A DNA stretch of 64,000 bases from Chitinophagaceae bacterium C216 (GTDB lineage Bacteria > Bacteroidota > Bacteroidia > Chitinophagales > Chitinophagaceae). A model generated the notes under the pieces. That model did not search any database, was not told the DNA's origin, and was given only the letters and a program-made list of their open reading frames with translations. Below are positions 7,619 through 14,726 of this stretch, piece by piece. The stretch is taken from NCBI GenBank assembly GCA_028485475.2, contig CP144143.1, forward strand, positions 1,364,001 to 1,428,000. Reading direction: 5' to 3'. The position numbers were made by a program, and so were the translations under genes. Position 1 is the stretch's first letter; the number at the start of each line of letters is the position of its first letter.

Positions 7619-9325
7619 CTACACTGCTACATGGGGAATTGCATCAATGAGCTTTTGAGTGTAAGCGGATTGAGGGTGTTCATAAATTTCATCAGCAGGC
7701 CCCATTTCCTCTATTTTCCCTTTATTCATCACAATAATGCGGTCACTAAAATAACGTACCACGCCCAGATCATGACTAATAAAAACAATAGTAAAGCCGA
7801 ATTCTTTCTTAAGGTCGTTAAGTAGATTGAGCACTTGAGCCTGCACGCTAACATCTAATGCAGATACGGATTCATCACAGATGATAAAAGAAGGCTGTAA
7901 TGCCAAGGCACGAGCGATGACAATGCGTTGTCTTTGCCCACCACTGAACTCATGTGGATAGCGGTCATAGTGCTCGGGCTGTAATCCTACTTTTTGTAAT
8001 AGTTCAATTACCCTTTGTTTTCTTGCTGTAGGATCTTTAATAATTCCGTGTACAGCCAGCGGTTCTTCGATGGCATGCCCTATTTTTTTACGTGGATTTA
8101 GAGAGGAGTAGGGATCCTGAAATACAATCTGTAGATGTTGTCTTAAGGCTCTTAATTGTTTGGGAGAATATGTTCGAAGGTTTTGTTCTTTGTACAATAT
8201 ATTTCCTTCCGTGGCAGGAATTAATTGCAGTAGTGTTCTTCCTAAAGTTGTTTTGCCACAACCGCTTTCCCCAACAATGCCTAAGGTTTCGTTTTCGTAT
8301 ACCTCAAAGCTGATATTGTCCACCGCTTTTACATAAGACATCGGTTGTCCTAACCAATTTTTTTTATTAGGATAGTGAACGGAAAGATTTTTCACTTTGA
8401 TGAGCACCTGACCAGAACTGGCAGTAGTGGTGCGGTGGAGGGATGGAGGAGGGGACGTAGTCAAAAAAGAATCATTATGTAAAAAATCACTCACCACTGG
8501 CAATCTTTCTCCGCGTTTATGATTGTCGGGGCGGCAGGCTATCAGGGCCTTGGTGTAAGGCTGTTGGGCGTTGGTAAATATATCTTTAACTGACCCCTGT
8601 TCGATAATATCCCCTTTATACATTACTACGGCTCTGTCGGCTATTTGAGCTACTACGCCTAAGTCGTGAGTGATAAAGATGACACCCATCCCCGTTTCCT
8701 GCTGTAGCTCTTTGATGAGTTCCAATACGCTTTTTTGAACGGTTACATCTAGTGCTGTAGTAGGTTCATCGCATATGAGTAGAGATGGTCTACAGCACAT
8801 AGCCATGGCAATCATGACTCTTTGCTTCTGTCCACCACTTAACTGATGCGGATAGCGATCGTAAATGGCCTCGGGATTAGGTAACTTTACTTTTTCAAAC
8901 CAGGATATGGCCTGTAGTCGGGCTTCTTTTTTAGATATTTTTTTATGCAGTAATAATGCTTCAGATACTTGCGCTCCGCAAGTGAATACAGGATTCAGCG
9001 AGGTCATAGGCTCCTGAAAAATCATCGAGATGGTATTGCCCCGTATCTGCTGCAGTTCTTGTTTGCTAATTTTTGTAATATCCTTTACTGTATTACCGTC
9101 TTCACTAAACAAAATTCTTCCACTAGCCAGCTGGGAAGTACTTTCGGGAAGTAATTGTAGGATGGAAAGTGAGGTGACCGATTTACCCGAACCACTTTCT
9201 CCTACAAGTGCAACGATTTCGCCTTTATTAACTGTGAATGATATGTTTTTTATGGCCTGATGTACAGCGCCATCGTTTATAAAATTGACGGTGAGATTTT
9301 CTATGGATAATAAAGGATACGACAT
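7619..9325 (-). CDS. ABC transporter ATPase with two fused ATP-binding domains (peptide/nickel type)
   Basis: A 568-residue protein holding two complete ATPase domains of the oligopeptide family in tandem, like DppD and DppF joined (YejF/GsiA layout). Domain 1 has the Walker A GESGSGKS near residue 40, signature LSGGQKQR and Walker B LLICDEPTTALD; domain 2 has GESGCGKT, FSGGQRQR and FIICDESVSALD. The aspartate-serine change in the second Walker B (DES in place of DEP) is common in this family. It would power uptake of peptides or a related solute, but no permease or binding protein gene is in the window, so its partners must lie elsewhere. Its ATG overlaps the preceding lipoprotein stop by one base (TAATG), implying translational coupling. 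Confidence 0.92.
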   Translation of the reverse strand: MSYPLLSIENLTVNFINDGAVHQAIKNISFTVNKGEIVALVGESGSGKSVTSLSILQLLPESTSQLASGRILFSEDGNTVKDITKISKQELQQIRGNTISMIFQEPMTSLNPVFTCGAQVSEALLLHKKISKKEARLQAISWFEKVKLPNPEAIYDRYPHQLSGGQKQRVMIAMAMCCRPSLLICDEPTTALDVTVQKSVLELIKELQQETGMGVIFITHDLGVVAQIADRAVVMYKGDIIEQGSVKDIFTNAQQPYTKALIACRPDNHKRGERLPVVSDFLHNDSFLTTSPPPSLHRTTTASSGQVLIKVKNLSVHYPNKKNWLGQPMSYVKAVDNISFEVYENETLGIVGESGCGKTTLGRTLLQLIPATEGNILYKEQNLRTYSPKQLRALRQHLQIVFQDPYSSLNPRKKIGHAIEEPLAVHGIIKDPTARKQRVIELLQKVGLQPEHYDRYPHEFSGGQRQRIVIARALALQPSFIICDESVSALDVSVQAQVLNLLNDLKKEFGFTIVFISHDLGVVRYFSDRIIVMNKGKIEEMGPADEIYEHPQSAYTQKLIDAIPHVAV

Positions 9326-9714
9326 TATTTTTTTACTACTTCCAGTACTTTGATATTAAGCTTTTTAGGGGGAGTTGGATAATAGGCCATACACACGGCG
9401 CAATTACTTTGCCTTTCGGGAACTATCTCAAAGTAAAATTCATCGCCTTCTTTGAGATTAGAGGGCAATGAGCAAGGATTGCTTACACCAAAAGCGTTTT
9501 TATATGTTTTATCTGTTGAAGGATTAGTCCACGATCCTACTACCAAAGATGTATCCAGATTACCTTCAGTTAGACTAAATGTATAGTTAGAACATAAGCC
9601 TGCTATTTCAAAACGTGCTTTCAACTTATGCTGCTGACTGACTGACACACTTTTATGACAGGCGGTCAAGGTTACGGCTGTTGCAATGAACAAAAATGCG
9701 ATGCATTGTTTCAT
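9325..9714 (-). CDS. Small predicted lipoprotein of unknown function
   Basis: A 129-residue protein with a lipoprotein signal peptide; the lipobox LTAC puts the modified cysteine at about residue 19. The mature part has mixed beta-rich composition and four further cysteines, two of them in a CAVCMAYY segment near the end and single ones in IAGLCSNY and NPCSLP, so disulfides are likely in the periplasm or on the surface. I do not recognise the family. Its stop overlaps the start of the double ATPase, so the two are co-translated, but a solute-binding role is only a guess given its small size. Confidence 0.65.
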   Translation of the reverse strand: MKQCIAFLFIATAVTLTACHKSVSVSQQHKLKARFEIAGLCSNYTFSLTEGNLDTSLVVGSWTNPSTDKTYKNAFGVSNPCSLPSNLKEGDEFYFEIVPERQSNCAVCMAYYPTPPKKLNIKVLEVVKK

Positions 9715-9761
9715 AAATACCCATTTAAATTGTTATTATATTATCCCTTTCATTGGGGGTG

Positions 9762-9788
9762 GGCTTATTTCAATAGTGAAGATAAGCC
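9762..9788. other. Inverted repeat of unknown role upstream of the lipoprotein gene
   Basis: GGCTTAT (9762-9768) pairs with ATAAGCC (9782-9788) and, inside, TTCA pairs with TGAA around an ATAG loop with one bulged G. There is no T-run on either strand, so it is not a standard terminator; it lies about 50 bases upstream of the minus-strand lipoprotein start and might be an operator or an mRNA leader hairpin. Confidence 0.3.
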
Positions 9789-9901
9789 AAATATGCTCAT
9801 ATTCTCTTTACAAATGAGAAAAGAGTTATTATTTCTGATAACGTTTGCAACGGCATTATCGCAACATGCATGTATAAACAACTATTCTTAGGGCTGTTTA
9901 T

Positions 9902-10672
9902 TTAGAACTTCAGGTGTCTTATTGTCTGACGGTTTTCAATAAGTTGTTTTAAGGAGTTGATGCCAATTTTAAGATGAAGCTCTACGAAGTTTTCGGTTAC
10001 CTTTCGGTCGCTATCTTCGGTTTTTACTCCTTCCGGAATCATAGGTGAATCACTTACCAATAGTAGCGCACCTGTGGGTATCTTGTTGTAGAATCCTACT
10101 GAAAAGATAGTGGCGGTTTCCATATCGATGGCGTAGGCGCGTATTTTCTTCAAGTATTCCTTAAACTTTTCGTCATGTTCCCATACTCTGCGGTTGGTAC
10201 TATATACGGTGCCTGTCCAGTAATCGGTCTGGGCTTCTCGAATCGAGGTACTAACGGCTTTTTGCAAGGCGAATGCGGGTAATGCCGGTACTTCGGGCGG
10301 AAAATAATCGTTTGACGTTCCCTCTCCTCGTATGGCAGCAATAGGTAATATTAGGTCACCTACTTTGTTACGTTTTTTTAAACCGCCACATTTGCCTAAG
10401 AATAGTACTGCTTCAGGCTTTACGGCAGTGAGGAGGTCCATAATAGTGGCTGCGGTGGGACTACCCATACCAAAGTTAATAATGGTAATGTTGTCCGCAG
10501 TGGCGCATTGCATAGGTCGGTCTCTACCCACTACTTCCACCTTGTTCCAAGCGGCAAACATGTTTACGTAGTTGCTGAAATTGGTGAGTAGAACGTATTT
10601 CCCGAAATTTTCTAACTTTTCACCGGTGTAGCGCGGTAACCAATTTTGTACAATTTCTTGTTTAGTCTTCAT
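9902..10672 (-). CDS. amn: AMP nucleosidase
   Basis: Hydrolyses AMP to adenine and ribose 5-phosphate. I start it at the ATG at 10672 (256 residues); a GTG nine bases further upstream is possible. The protein is the short, Bacteroidota-type enzyme of the nucleoside phosphorylase fold without the N-terminal domain of the E. coli enzyme. Visible features are ITIINFGMGSPTAATIMDLL, FLGKCGGLKK, the LPIAAIRGEGTSNDYFPPEVPA region, and the base-recognition AIDMETATIFSVGF near residue 180, followed by LLLVSDSP. The gene is alone on its strand and divergent from the nuclease-fold gene downstream of 10713, with 40 bases between starts. Confidence 0.88.
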   Translation of the reverse strand: MKTKQEIVQNWLPRYTGEKLENFGKYVLLTNFSNYVNMFAAWNKVEVVGRDRPMQCATADNITIINFGMGSPTAATIMDLLTAVKPEAVLFLGKCGGLKKRNKVGDLILPIAAIRGEGTSNDYFPPEVPALPAFALQKAVSTSIREAQTDYWTGTVYSTNRRVWEHDEKFKEYLKKIRAYAIDMETATIFSVGFYNKIPTGALLLVSDSPMIPEGVKTEDSDRKVTENFVELHLKIGINSLKQLIENRQTIRHLKF

Positions 10673-10699
10673 AAGAAACACTTTCGCTAAATTAATATT

Positions 10700-10707
10700 T
10701 ATTTTTG
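10700..10707 (+). promoter_or_regulatory. -7 box of the HsdR_N-like gene (TATTTTTG)
   Basis: TATTTTTG is an exact TAnnTTTG match ending six bases before the ATG at 10713. The expected transcription start would coincide with, or nearly with, the start codon, so the mRNA may be leaderless. Confidence 0.4.
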
Positions 10708-10712
10708 GACTA

Positions 10713-11159
10713 ATGATTTTTATTAAATATCCTCAACCCGATTTTAAAATAGAAATTAGAGGCGATCAACCGTATATATTTGACCATATCCGGCGCAAAT
10801 GGCTGTTATTGCAGGATGAAGAATGGGTGCGTCAGAATTTCGTTCAGTATTTATTGCAGGTAATGAAATATCCCAAAACACTCATTGCGCTGGAAAAAGA
10901 AATTGTTGTAGGAGAACTGAAAAAGCGGTTTGATATTCTTGTGTACGATACACAACACAAACCTTGGATGCTCATAGAATGTAAGGGCCCCGATGTACCA
11001 ATTACGCAAAATGTACTGCACCAGGTACTCCGTTATAATATTGCCATGCCGGCAGAATATTTAATATTAACCAACGGTAATTATAATTATGGATGGCAGA
11101 AAAAAGATGGCCAGTTGCAGGAAATCCACTCACTTCCTGAATTTCTCACTCACCACTAG
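10713..11159 (+). CDS. Stand-alone HsdR N-terminal-like (PD-(D/E)XK fold) protein
   Basis: A 148-residue protein corresponding to the N-terminal nuclease domain of type I restriction subunit HsdR. The core of a PD-(D/E)XK nuclease is visible: FDILVYD (about residues 73-79) and LIECKGP (about residues 92-98), giving D-(x)n-E-x-K, followed by a Q-containing helix VLHQVLRYN. There is no helicase domain and no HsdM or HsdS gene nearby, so this is not a restriction system; single-domain members are common in Bacteroidota and their role is unknown. Its 3' end overlaps the end of the convergent dehydrogenase gene by 30 bases. Confidence 0.82.
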   Translation: MIFIKYPQPDFKIEIRGDQPYIFDHIRRKWLLLQDEEWVRQNFVQYLLQVMKYPKTLIALEKEIVVGELKKRFDILVYDTQHKPWMLIECKGPDVPITQNVLHQVLRYNIAMPAEYLILTNGNYNYGWQKKDGQLQEIHSLPEFLTHH

Positions 11160-12023
11160 TTCCTTACTGCCGGGTGTGTATACATAAAAGCCTTCGCCTG
11201 TTTTTACACCTAGCCGTCCCGCGTGCACCATGTTGACTAATAGTGGGCAAGGGGCATATTTGGGATCTCCGAAGCCTTCGTGCAGTACTTTCATAATAGA
11301 TAAACATACATCTAGTCCGATAAAATCGGCCAGCTGTAAAGGTCCCATCGGGTGTGCCATGCCTAGTTTCATAATCGTATCAATAGCTTCTACATCAGCT
11401 ACACCTTCCTGAAGTGTATAAATGGCTTCGTTAATCATCGGCATTAAAATACGATTGGCAACAAAGCCAGGATAATCATTGGCCAGAGCCGGAATTTTAC
11501 CTAGCTGCTTGCTTAGTTCCACAATGGTGCCTGTAACATAACTGCTGGTGTGATACCCATTGATAACCTCCACCAGTTTCATCACCGGTACGGGGTTCAT
11601 AAAGTGCATGCCGATCACCTGTTGCGGCCGTTGGGTGGCTGCGGCAATTTTGGTAATGGATATGGACGATGTATTGGTAGCTAATATGCAGTCCTGCGGC
11701 GCTATAGCATCTATTTGCCTAAATATTTGCAGCTTCAGGTTTTCATTTTCTGTAGCGGCTTCCACTACGAGATGCGCTGCTGCCACGCCTTGATCAATAT
11801 CGGTACTTATTACAATGTTTTGTAAGGCGGATTGTTTCTCTGCCTCCGTAATCTGCCCTTTAGTTATCTGTCGGTCCAAATTTTTTGAAATAGTGGCCAG
11901 AGCCTTTTCTAGCTGTTGAGAGGAGATGTCAATAAGTGTTACATGAAAATTGTGTTGAGCAAAAACATGCGCAATACCGTTTCCCATAGTGCCAGCCCCT
12001 ATGACAGCAACGTTGTTGATCAT
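11130..12023 (-). CDS. 3-hydroxybutyryl-CoA dehydrogenase
   Basis: Oxidises 3-hydroxyacyl-CoA (usually 3-hydroxybutyryl-CoA) to the 3-keto form with NAD(P), in fatty-acid or butanoate metabolism. The 297-residue length is typical of the single-function enzyme. The N-terminal Rossmann motif is GAGTMGNGIAHVFA; the catalytic histidine lies in GMHFMNPVPVMKLVEV (about His138), and the C-terminal domain carries PGFVANRILMPMINEAI and GAHPMGPL-type sequence (MAHPMGPLQLADFIGLD). It stands alone; no thiolase or hydratase is adjacent. Its last 30 bases overlap the convergent nuclease-fold gene. Confidence 0.93.
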   Translation of the reverse strand: MINNVAVIGAGTMGNGIAHVFAQHNFHVTLIDISSQQLEKALATISKNLDRQITKGQITEAEKQSALQNIVISTDIDQGVAAAHLVVEAATENENLKLQIFRQIDAIAPQDCILATNTSSISITKIAAATQRPQQVIGMHFMNPVPVMKLVEVINGYHTSSYVTGTIVELSKQLGKIPALANDYPGFVANRILMPMINEAIYTLQEGVADVEAIDTIMKLGMAHPMGPLQLADFIGLDVCLSIMKVLHEGFGDPKYAPCPLLVNMVHAGRLGVKTGEGFYVYTPGSKELVVSEKFRK

Positions 12024-12097
12024 ATGATAGGATTGTTAGTGTTAAATACTTGTAACAAATTTAAGCAACCCAGCCCAGCTAAAGGGAATTTATTAAG

Positions 12098-12105
12098 TAA
12101 GTTTG
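12098..12105 (+). promoter_or_regulatory. -7 box of the ribonuclease gene (TAAGTTTG)
   Basis: TAAGTTTG matches TAnnTTTG exactly and ends four bases before the ATG at 12110. If used, transcription begins at or just after the start codon, so translation from ATG 12110 or 12113 would be leaderless. Confidence 0.4.
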
Positions 12106-12109
12106 TATC

Positions 12110-12577
12110 ATGATGCGTAATAGATGGGTAACATTTTCGACCCTTTTTCTGGTATTTCTGGCTTTGTATGCTTTTTTGAAAAAAGGCCATGATGGGGTCT
12201 TACCTTATGGTGGAGCTATTAGCGATCCAATAACGGATACGATAGCTATTGATGAGTTAACGAGAGAGGATGTGGTAGTGCCCTATGTGCGCATGCATAA
12301 AAAATTGCCGGATTATTATGTTACCAAAAGTGAGGCCCGGAAGCGGGGTTGGATAGCATCGGAAGGAAATTTGTGCGAAGTGTTGCCTGGTAAGGCTATA
12401 GGCGGCGATGTATTTGCCAATAGGGAAGGCCAACTGCCCAAGGCTGCCAAGCGAGTTTGGTATGAAGCCGATTTGAATTATCGTTGTGGCAGAAGAAATG
12501 CGCATCGTTTATTATACTCCAACGATGGGTTGATATATGTTACTTACGATCACTACAAAAATTTTGAAAAAAGATGA
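12110..12577 (+). CDS. Barnase-like guanyl-preferring ribonuclease with N-terminal membrane segment
   Basis: A 155-residue protein with a single hydrophobic segment at residues 6-23 (signal anchor or uncleaved signal), a linker of about 40 residues and a C-terminal barnase domain. The active-site residues of barnase are all present by alignment: Glu119 in YEADLNY (barnase Glu73), Arg129 and Arg133 in GRRNAHR (Arg83, Arg87) and His148 in YDHYKNF (His102); the IGGDVFANREGQLP strand is also conserved. It is thus expected to be an active RNase acting outside the cytoplasm or on import. Its TGA overlaps the ATG of the barstar-like gene in an ATGA, so toxin and inhibitor are made together. Confidence 0.92.
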   Translation: MMRNRWVTFSTLFLVFLALYAFLKKGHDGVLPYGGAISDPITDTIAIDELTREDVVVPYVRMHKKLPDYYVTKSEARKRGWIASEGNLCEVLPGKAIGGDVFANREGQLPKAAKRVWYEADLNYRCGRRNAHRLLYSNDGLIYVTYDHYKNFEKR

Positions 12578-12855
12578 AGAAGGTAGCATTCGATTTTGAA
12601 CGTATCGGTACCCTAAGTGATTTTTATAAAATGGCTCAAAGTCAGCTGGAACTGCCTTCTCATTTCGGAAATAATCTGGATGCGTTATGGGACTGTATTA
12701 CCGGCGATATCGCCTTGCCGATTGAGGTTAAGTTTATCAATATGTCCATGAATCAGCTGGAAACCTTCGATAGGTTGATTCAACTTTTTGAGGAGGCCGC
12801 AGAACAACTGGGCGATGATTTCTCTTTCGAATATTATTTGAAAGCAGTGGGATAA
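12574..12855 (+). CDS. Barstar family ribonuclease inhibitor
   Basis: A 93-residue cytoplasmic protein that should bind and block the barnase-like enzyme encoded just upstream. The binding helix is nearly identical to barstar: FGNNLDALWDCITG, with Asp36, Trp39 and Asp40 at the places of barstar Asp35, Trp38 and Asp39, and Glu74 in LFEEAAE at the place of Glu76. The start ATG overlaps the upstream stop (ATGA), the arrangement expected when the inhibitor must be present before or with its target. Confidence 0.93.
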   Translation: MKKVAFDFERIGTLSDFYKMAQSQLELPSHFGNNLDALWDCITGDIALPIEVKFINMSMNQLETFDRLIQLFEEAAEQLGDDFSFEYYLKAVG

Positions 12856-12869
12856 ATGATATCTCGCCG

Positions 12870-13349
12870 CTATTCAAATCCTTGCTGATCGTTGTTAATT
12901 TCGAGCCAATAGCCATCCGGATCTTGAATCCATATTTGTTGTACCCCATCAGGCCTTTTGGTAATACCGCTTTTATTACCGGCGGCATCTTCCCAGGTAA
13001 TTTGGTGTTTCTTTAAAAGTTTGATAAAGTTTTCGAGAGAGGGTACACTAAAGCATACATGATGATTTTTGAAATATTCCTTTTTGTTTTCTGCCCCAGC
13101 AATCAGATGCAGCGATGTATGGGGCCCTGTTTTTAACCATACATGTCGTCCTATTTTAAACGGCTCTTCTATTTCTTCCAGGCCAATAATATTTTTATAA
13201 AACTCAGCCGACTTTTTTAAATCGGTCACATATAAAGCCTGATGGTTGAGGATGGCTTTAGGTTGCTCCTTATTTTGTGCATATGCACTGTTGATGGTAA
13301 ATAATAATGACAGAATTACTACTATATATTGACGCATTACCAAATACAT
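12870..13349 (-). CDS. Secreted VOC (glyoxalase/dioxygenase fold) protein
   Basis: A 159-residue protein with a signal peptide ending at about AYAQ and a single vicinal-oxygen-chelate domain after it. Visible parts are LNHQALYVTDLKKSAEFYKNIIGL (first beta-alpha-beta unit, possible metal His), NHHVCFSVPSLENFIKLL and the end motif WIQDPDGYWLEIN. The metal ligands His and Glu fit a glyoxalase-like site, but the substrate is unknown; export to the periplasm is unusual for the family, though frequent in Bacteroidota. Its start codon immediately follows the stop of the membrane fusion protein gene (TAAATG), so it belongs to the TolC operon. Translation may instead begin at the ATG for MRQYIVV, at 13337. 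Confidence 0.82.
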   Translation of the reverse strand: MYLVMRQYIVVILSLLFTINSAYAQNKEQPKAILNHQALYVTDLKKSAEFYKNIIGLEEIEEPFKIGRHVWLKTGPHTSLHLIAGAENKKEYFKNHHVCFSVPSLENFIKLLKKHQITWEDAAGNKSGITKRPDGVQQIWIQDPDGYWLEINNDQQGFE

Positions 13350-14705
13350 TTATTTTTTATCGAAAAGTTTTTCTTTTGGAACTACTTTTACTTTATCCCC
13401 ATCCTTGAGGGTTTGGCTAACAACGCTATAAGGTCCTGTAGCCACAAGATCTCCGGCTTTTAGTCCTTGCGTAACTTCTATATAATTAATATCCTGAATA
13501 CCGGTTTTGACAATCTGTTTTTTTACGACATTATCTTTGGTTACGATAAACACTACTTCTTCCAAATCATTTTCAGAGCTGTTTTCTTCGGCATCGCTAT
13601 TATCAGCTTTTTCTTTTTGGGATTCAGCCACGCTTTTATCACTGCCTTTAATGCGTGCATTTACTGCTGCAATAGGTACAGACACTACATTATCTTTTTG
13701 TTTGGTTTTGATTTCAACTCTTGCATTCATTCCCGGCAGGAAGGGAAACTTTTTACCTTTGGATGCATCCAACAGATCCTGGTACGATGATTTATCCAAA
13801 CGTATTCGTACTTCATAATTGGTTACATCGTTCGTTGTGGTTGTTCCTGCCAAAGCAGACTTCACACTACTGGCAATTTTAGTAACCACACCTTTAAATT
13901 TTCTATCATTATAAGCATCAATTTCCACATCGGCTACATCGCCAATATTTACCTTTACAATATCGTTTTCACCCACATCTACTCTTACCTCAATGGTATT
14001 CATATCGGCAATGGTCATCATTTCGGTACCGGCCATCTGGGCTGTACCTACTACTCTTTCACCTTTCTTTACCTTTAAAGAAGATACAATACCGCTTGTG
14101 GGCGCAACAATGGTAGCACGGCTCAGCGTTTTATCGGCCGATGTAAGGCCGGTTTGGGAAGAGCGTACACTAGCTTCTAGGCTGCGGATGTTTTCCAGTG
14201 CAGCTTCGTAATTAGCTTTGGCTGTAGCTAGATTGGTTTCGTGCTGCTCGAACTCGGCTTTGGAGATTACTTTATCGTCGTATAACTGTTTGTTGCGTTT
14301 GTACTGAAGTTCTGCCTGTTCTAGATTGGCCTTTAAAGCACCTAATGCGGCTTTACTATTGGCTACAGTGGCCATAGACTGGCTAACTCTTGCTGCCGCT
14401 TCGTCTCTCTGTAACGCATATACATCGGCATATATGCGTGCCAGGATTTGCCCTCTTGTTACACTATCACCTTCTTCTACGTTCAATTCAATAATCTCAC
14501 CGCTGATATCCGGACTTATTTTTACCTCAACTTCGGGATACACCTGCCCACTTGCAGTTACGGTTTCGGTGATGGATCGTACTGTTGCTTCCTCTGCCGT
14601 AATGTTGATGAGTTTACGATTGCTTCCAAAATTTCCGGCAAATAGGAAAATAGCTGCTAGTACAGCTGCTCCGATGATTAATATTTTCTGCCAACGTTTA
14701 CTCAC
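13350..14705 (-). CDS. Membrane fusion protein (periplasmic adaptor) of an efflux system
   Basis: A 451-residue adaptor of the HlyD/MacA type, linking an inner-membrane pump to an outer-membrane channel. It has an N-terminal membrane anchor (residues about 8-24), a lipoyl half-motif around VYPEVEVKISPDISGEI, a long coiled-coil hairpin (residues about 85-195), the second lipoyl half ATIVAPTSGIVSSLKVKKGERV, and beta-barrel and membrane-proximal domains. Near residues 350-380 is an acidic low-complexity insert (KEKADNSDAEENSSENDLEE). GTG is the only start in the open frame. It lies 21 bases behind the tolC-like gene. The pump expected to complete the complex is not next to it. Confidence 0.9.
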   Translation of the reverse strand: MSKRWQKILIIGAAVLAAIFLFAGNFGSNRKLINITAEEATVRSITETVTASGQVYPEVEVKISPDISGEIIELNVEEGDSVTRGQILARIYADVYALQRDEAAARVSQSMATVANSKAALGALKANLEQAELQYKRNKQLYDDKVISKAEFEQHETNLATAKANYEAALENIRSLEASVRSSQTGLTSADKTLSRATIVAPTSGIVSSLKVKKGERVVGTAQMAGTEMMTIADMNTIEVRVDVGENDIVKVNIGDVADVEIDAYNDRKFKGVVTKIASSVKSALAGTTTTNDVTNYEVRIRLDKSSYQDLLDASKGKKFPFLPGMNARVEIKTKQKDNVVSVPIAAVNARIKGSDKSVAESQKEKADNSDAEENSSENDLEEVVFIVTKDNVVKKQIVKTGIQDINYIEVTQGLKAGDLVATGPYSVVSQTLKDGDKVKVVPKEKLFDKK

Positions 14706-14726
14706 GTGTGATAATTATTTGGGTGT

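Noticed and set aside
10713-11159. Part of a type I restriction-modification system.
   Set aside because: Only the HsdR N-terminal nuclease-like domain is present, without helicase, HsdM or HsdS; stand-alone copies are common in Bacteroidota.
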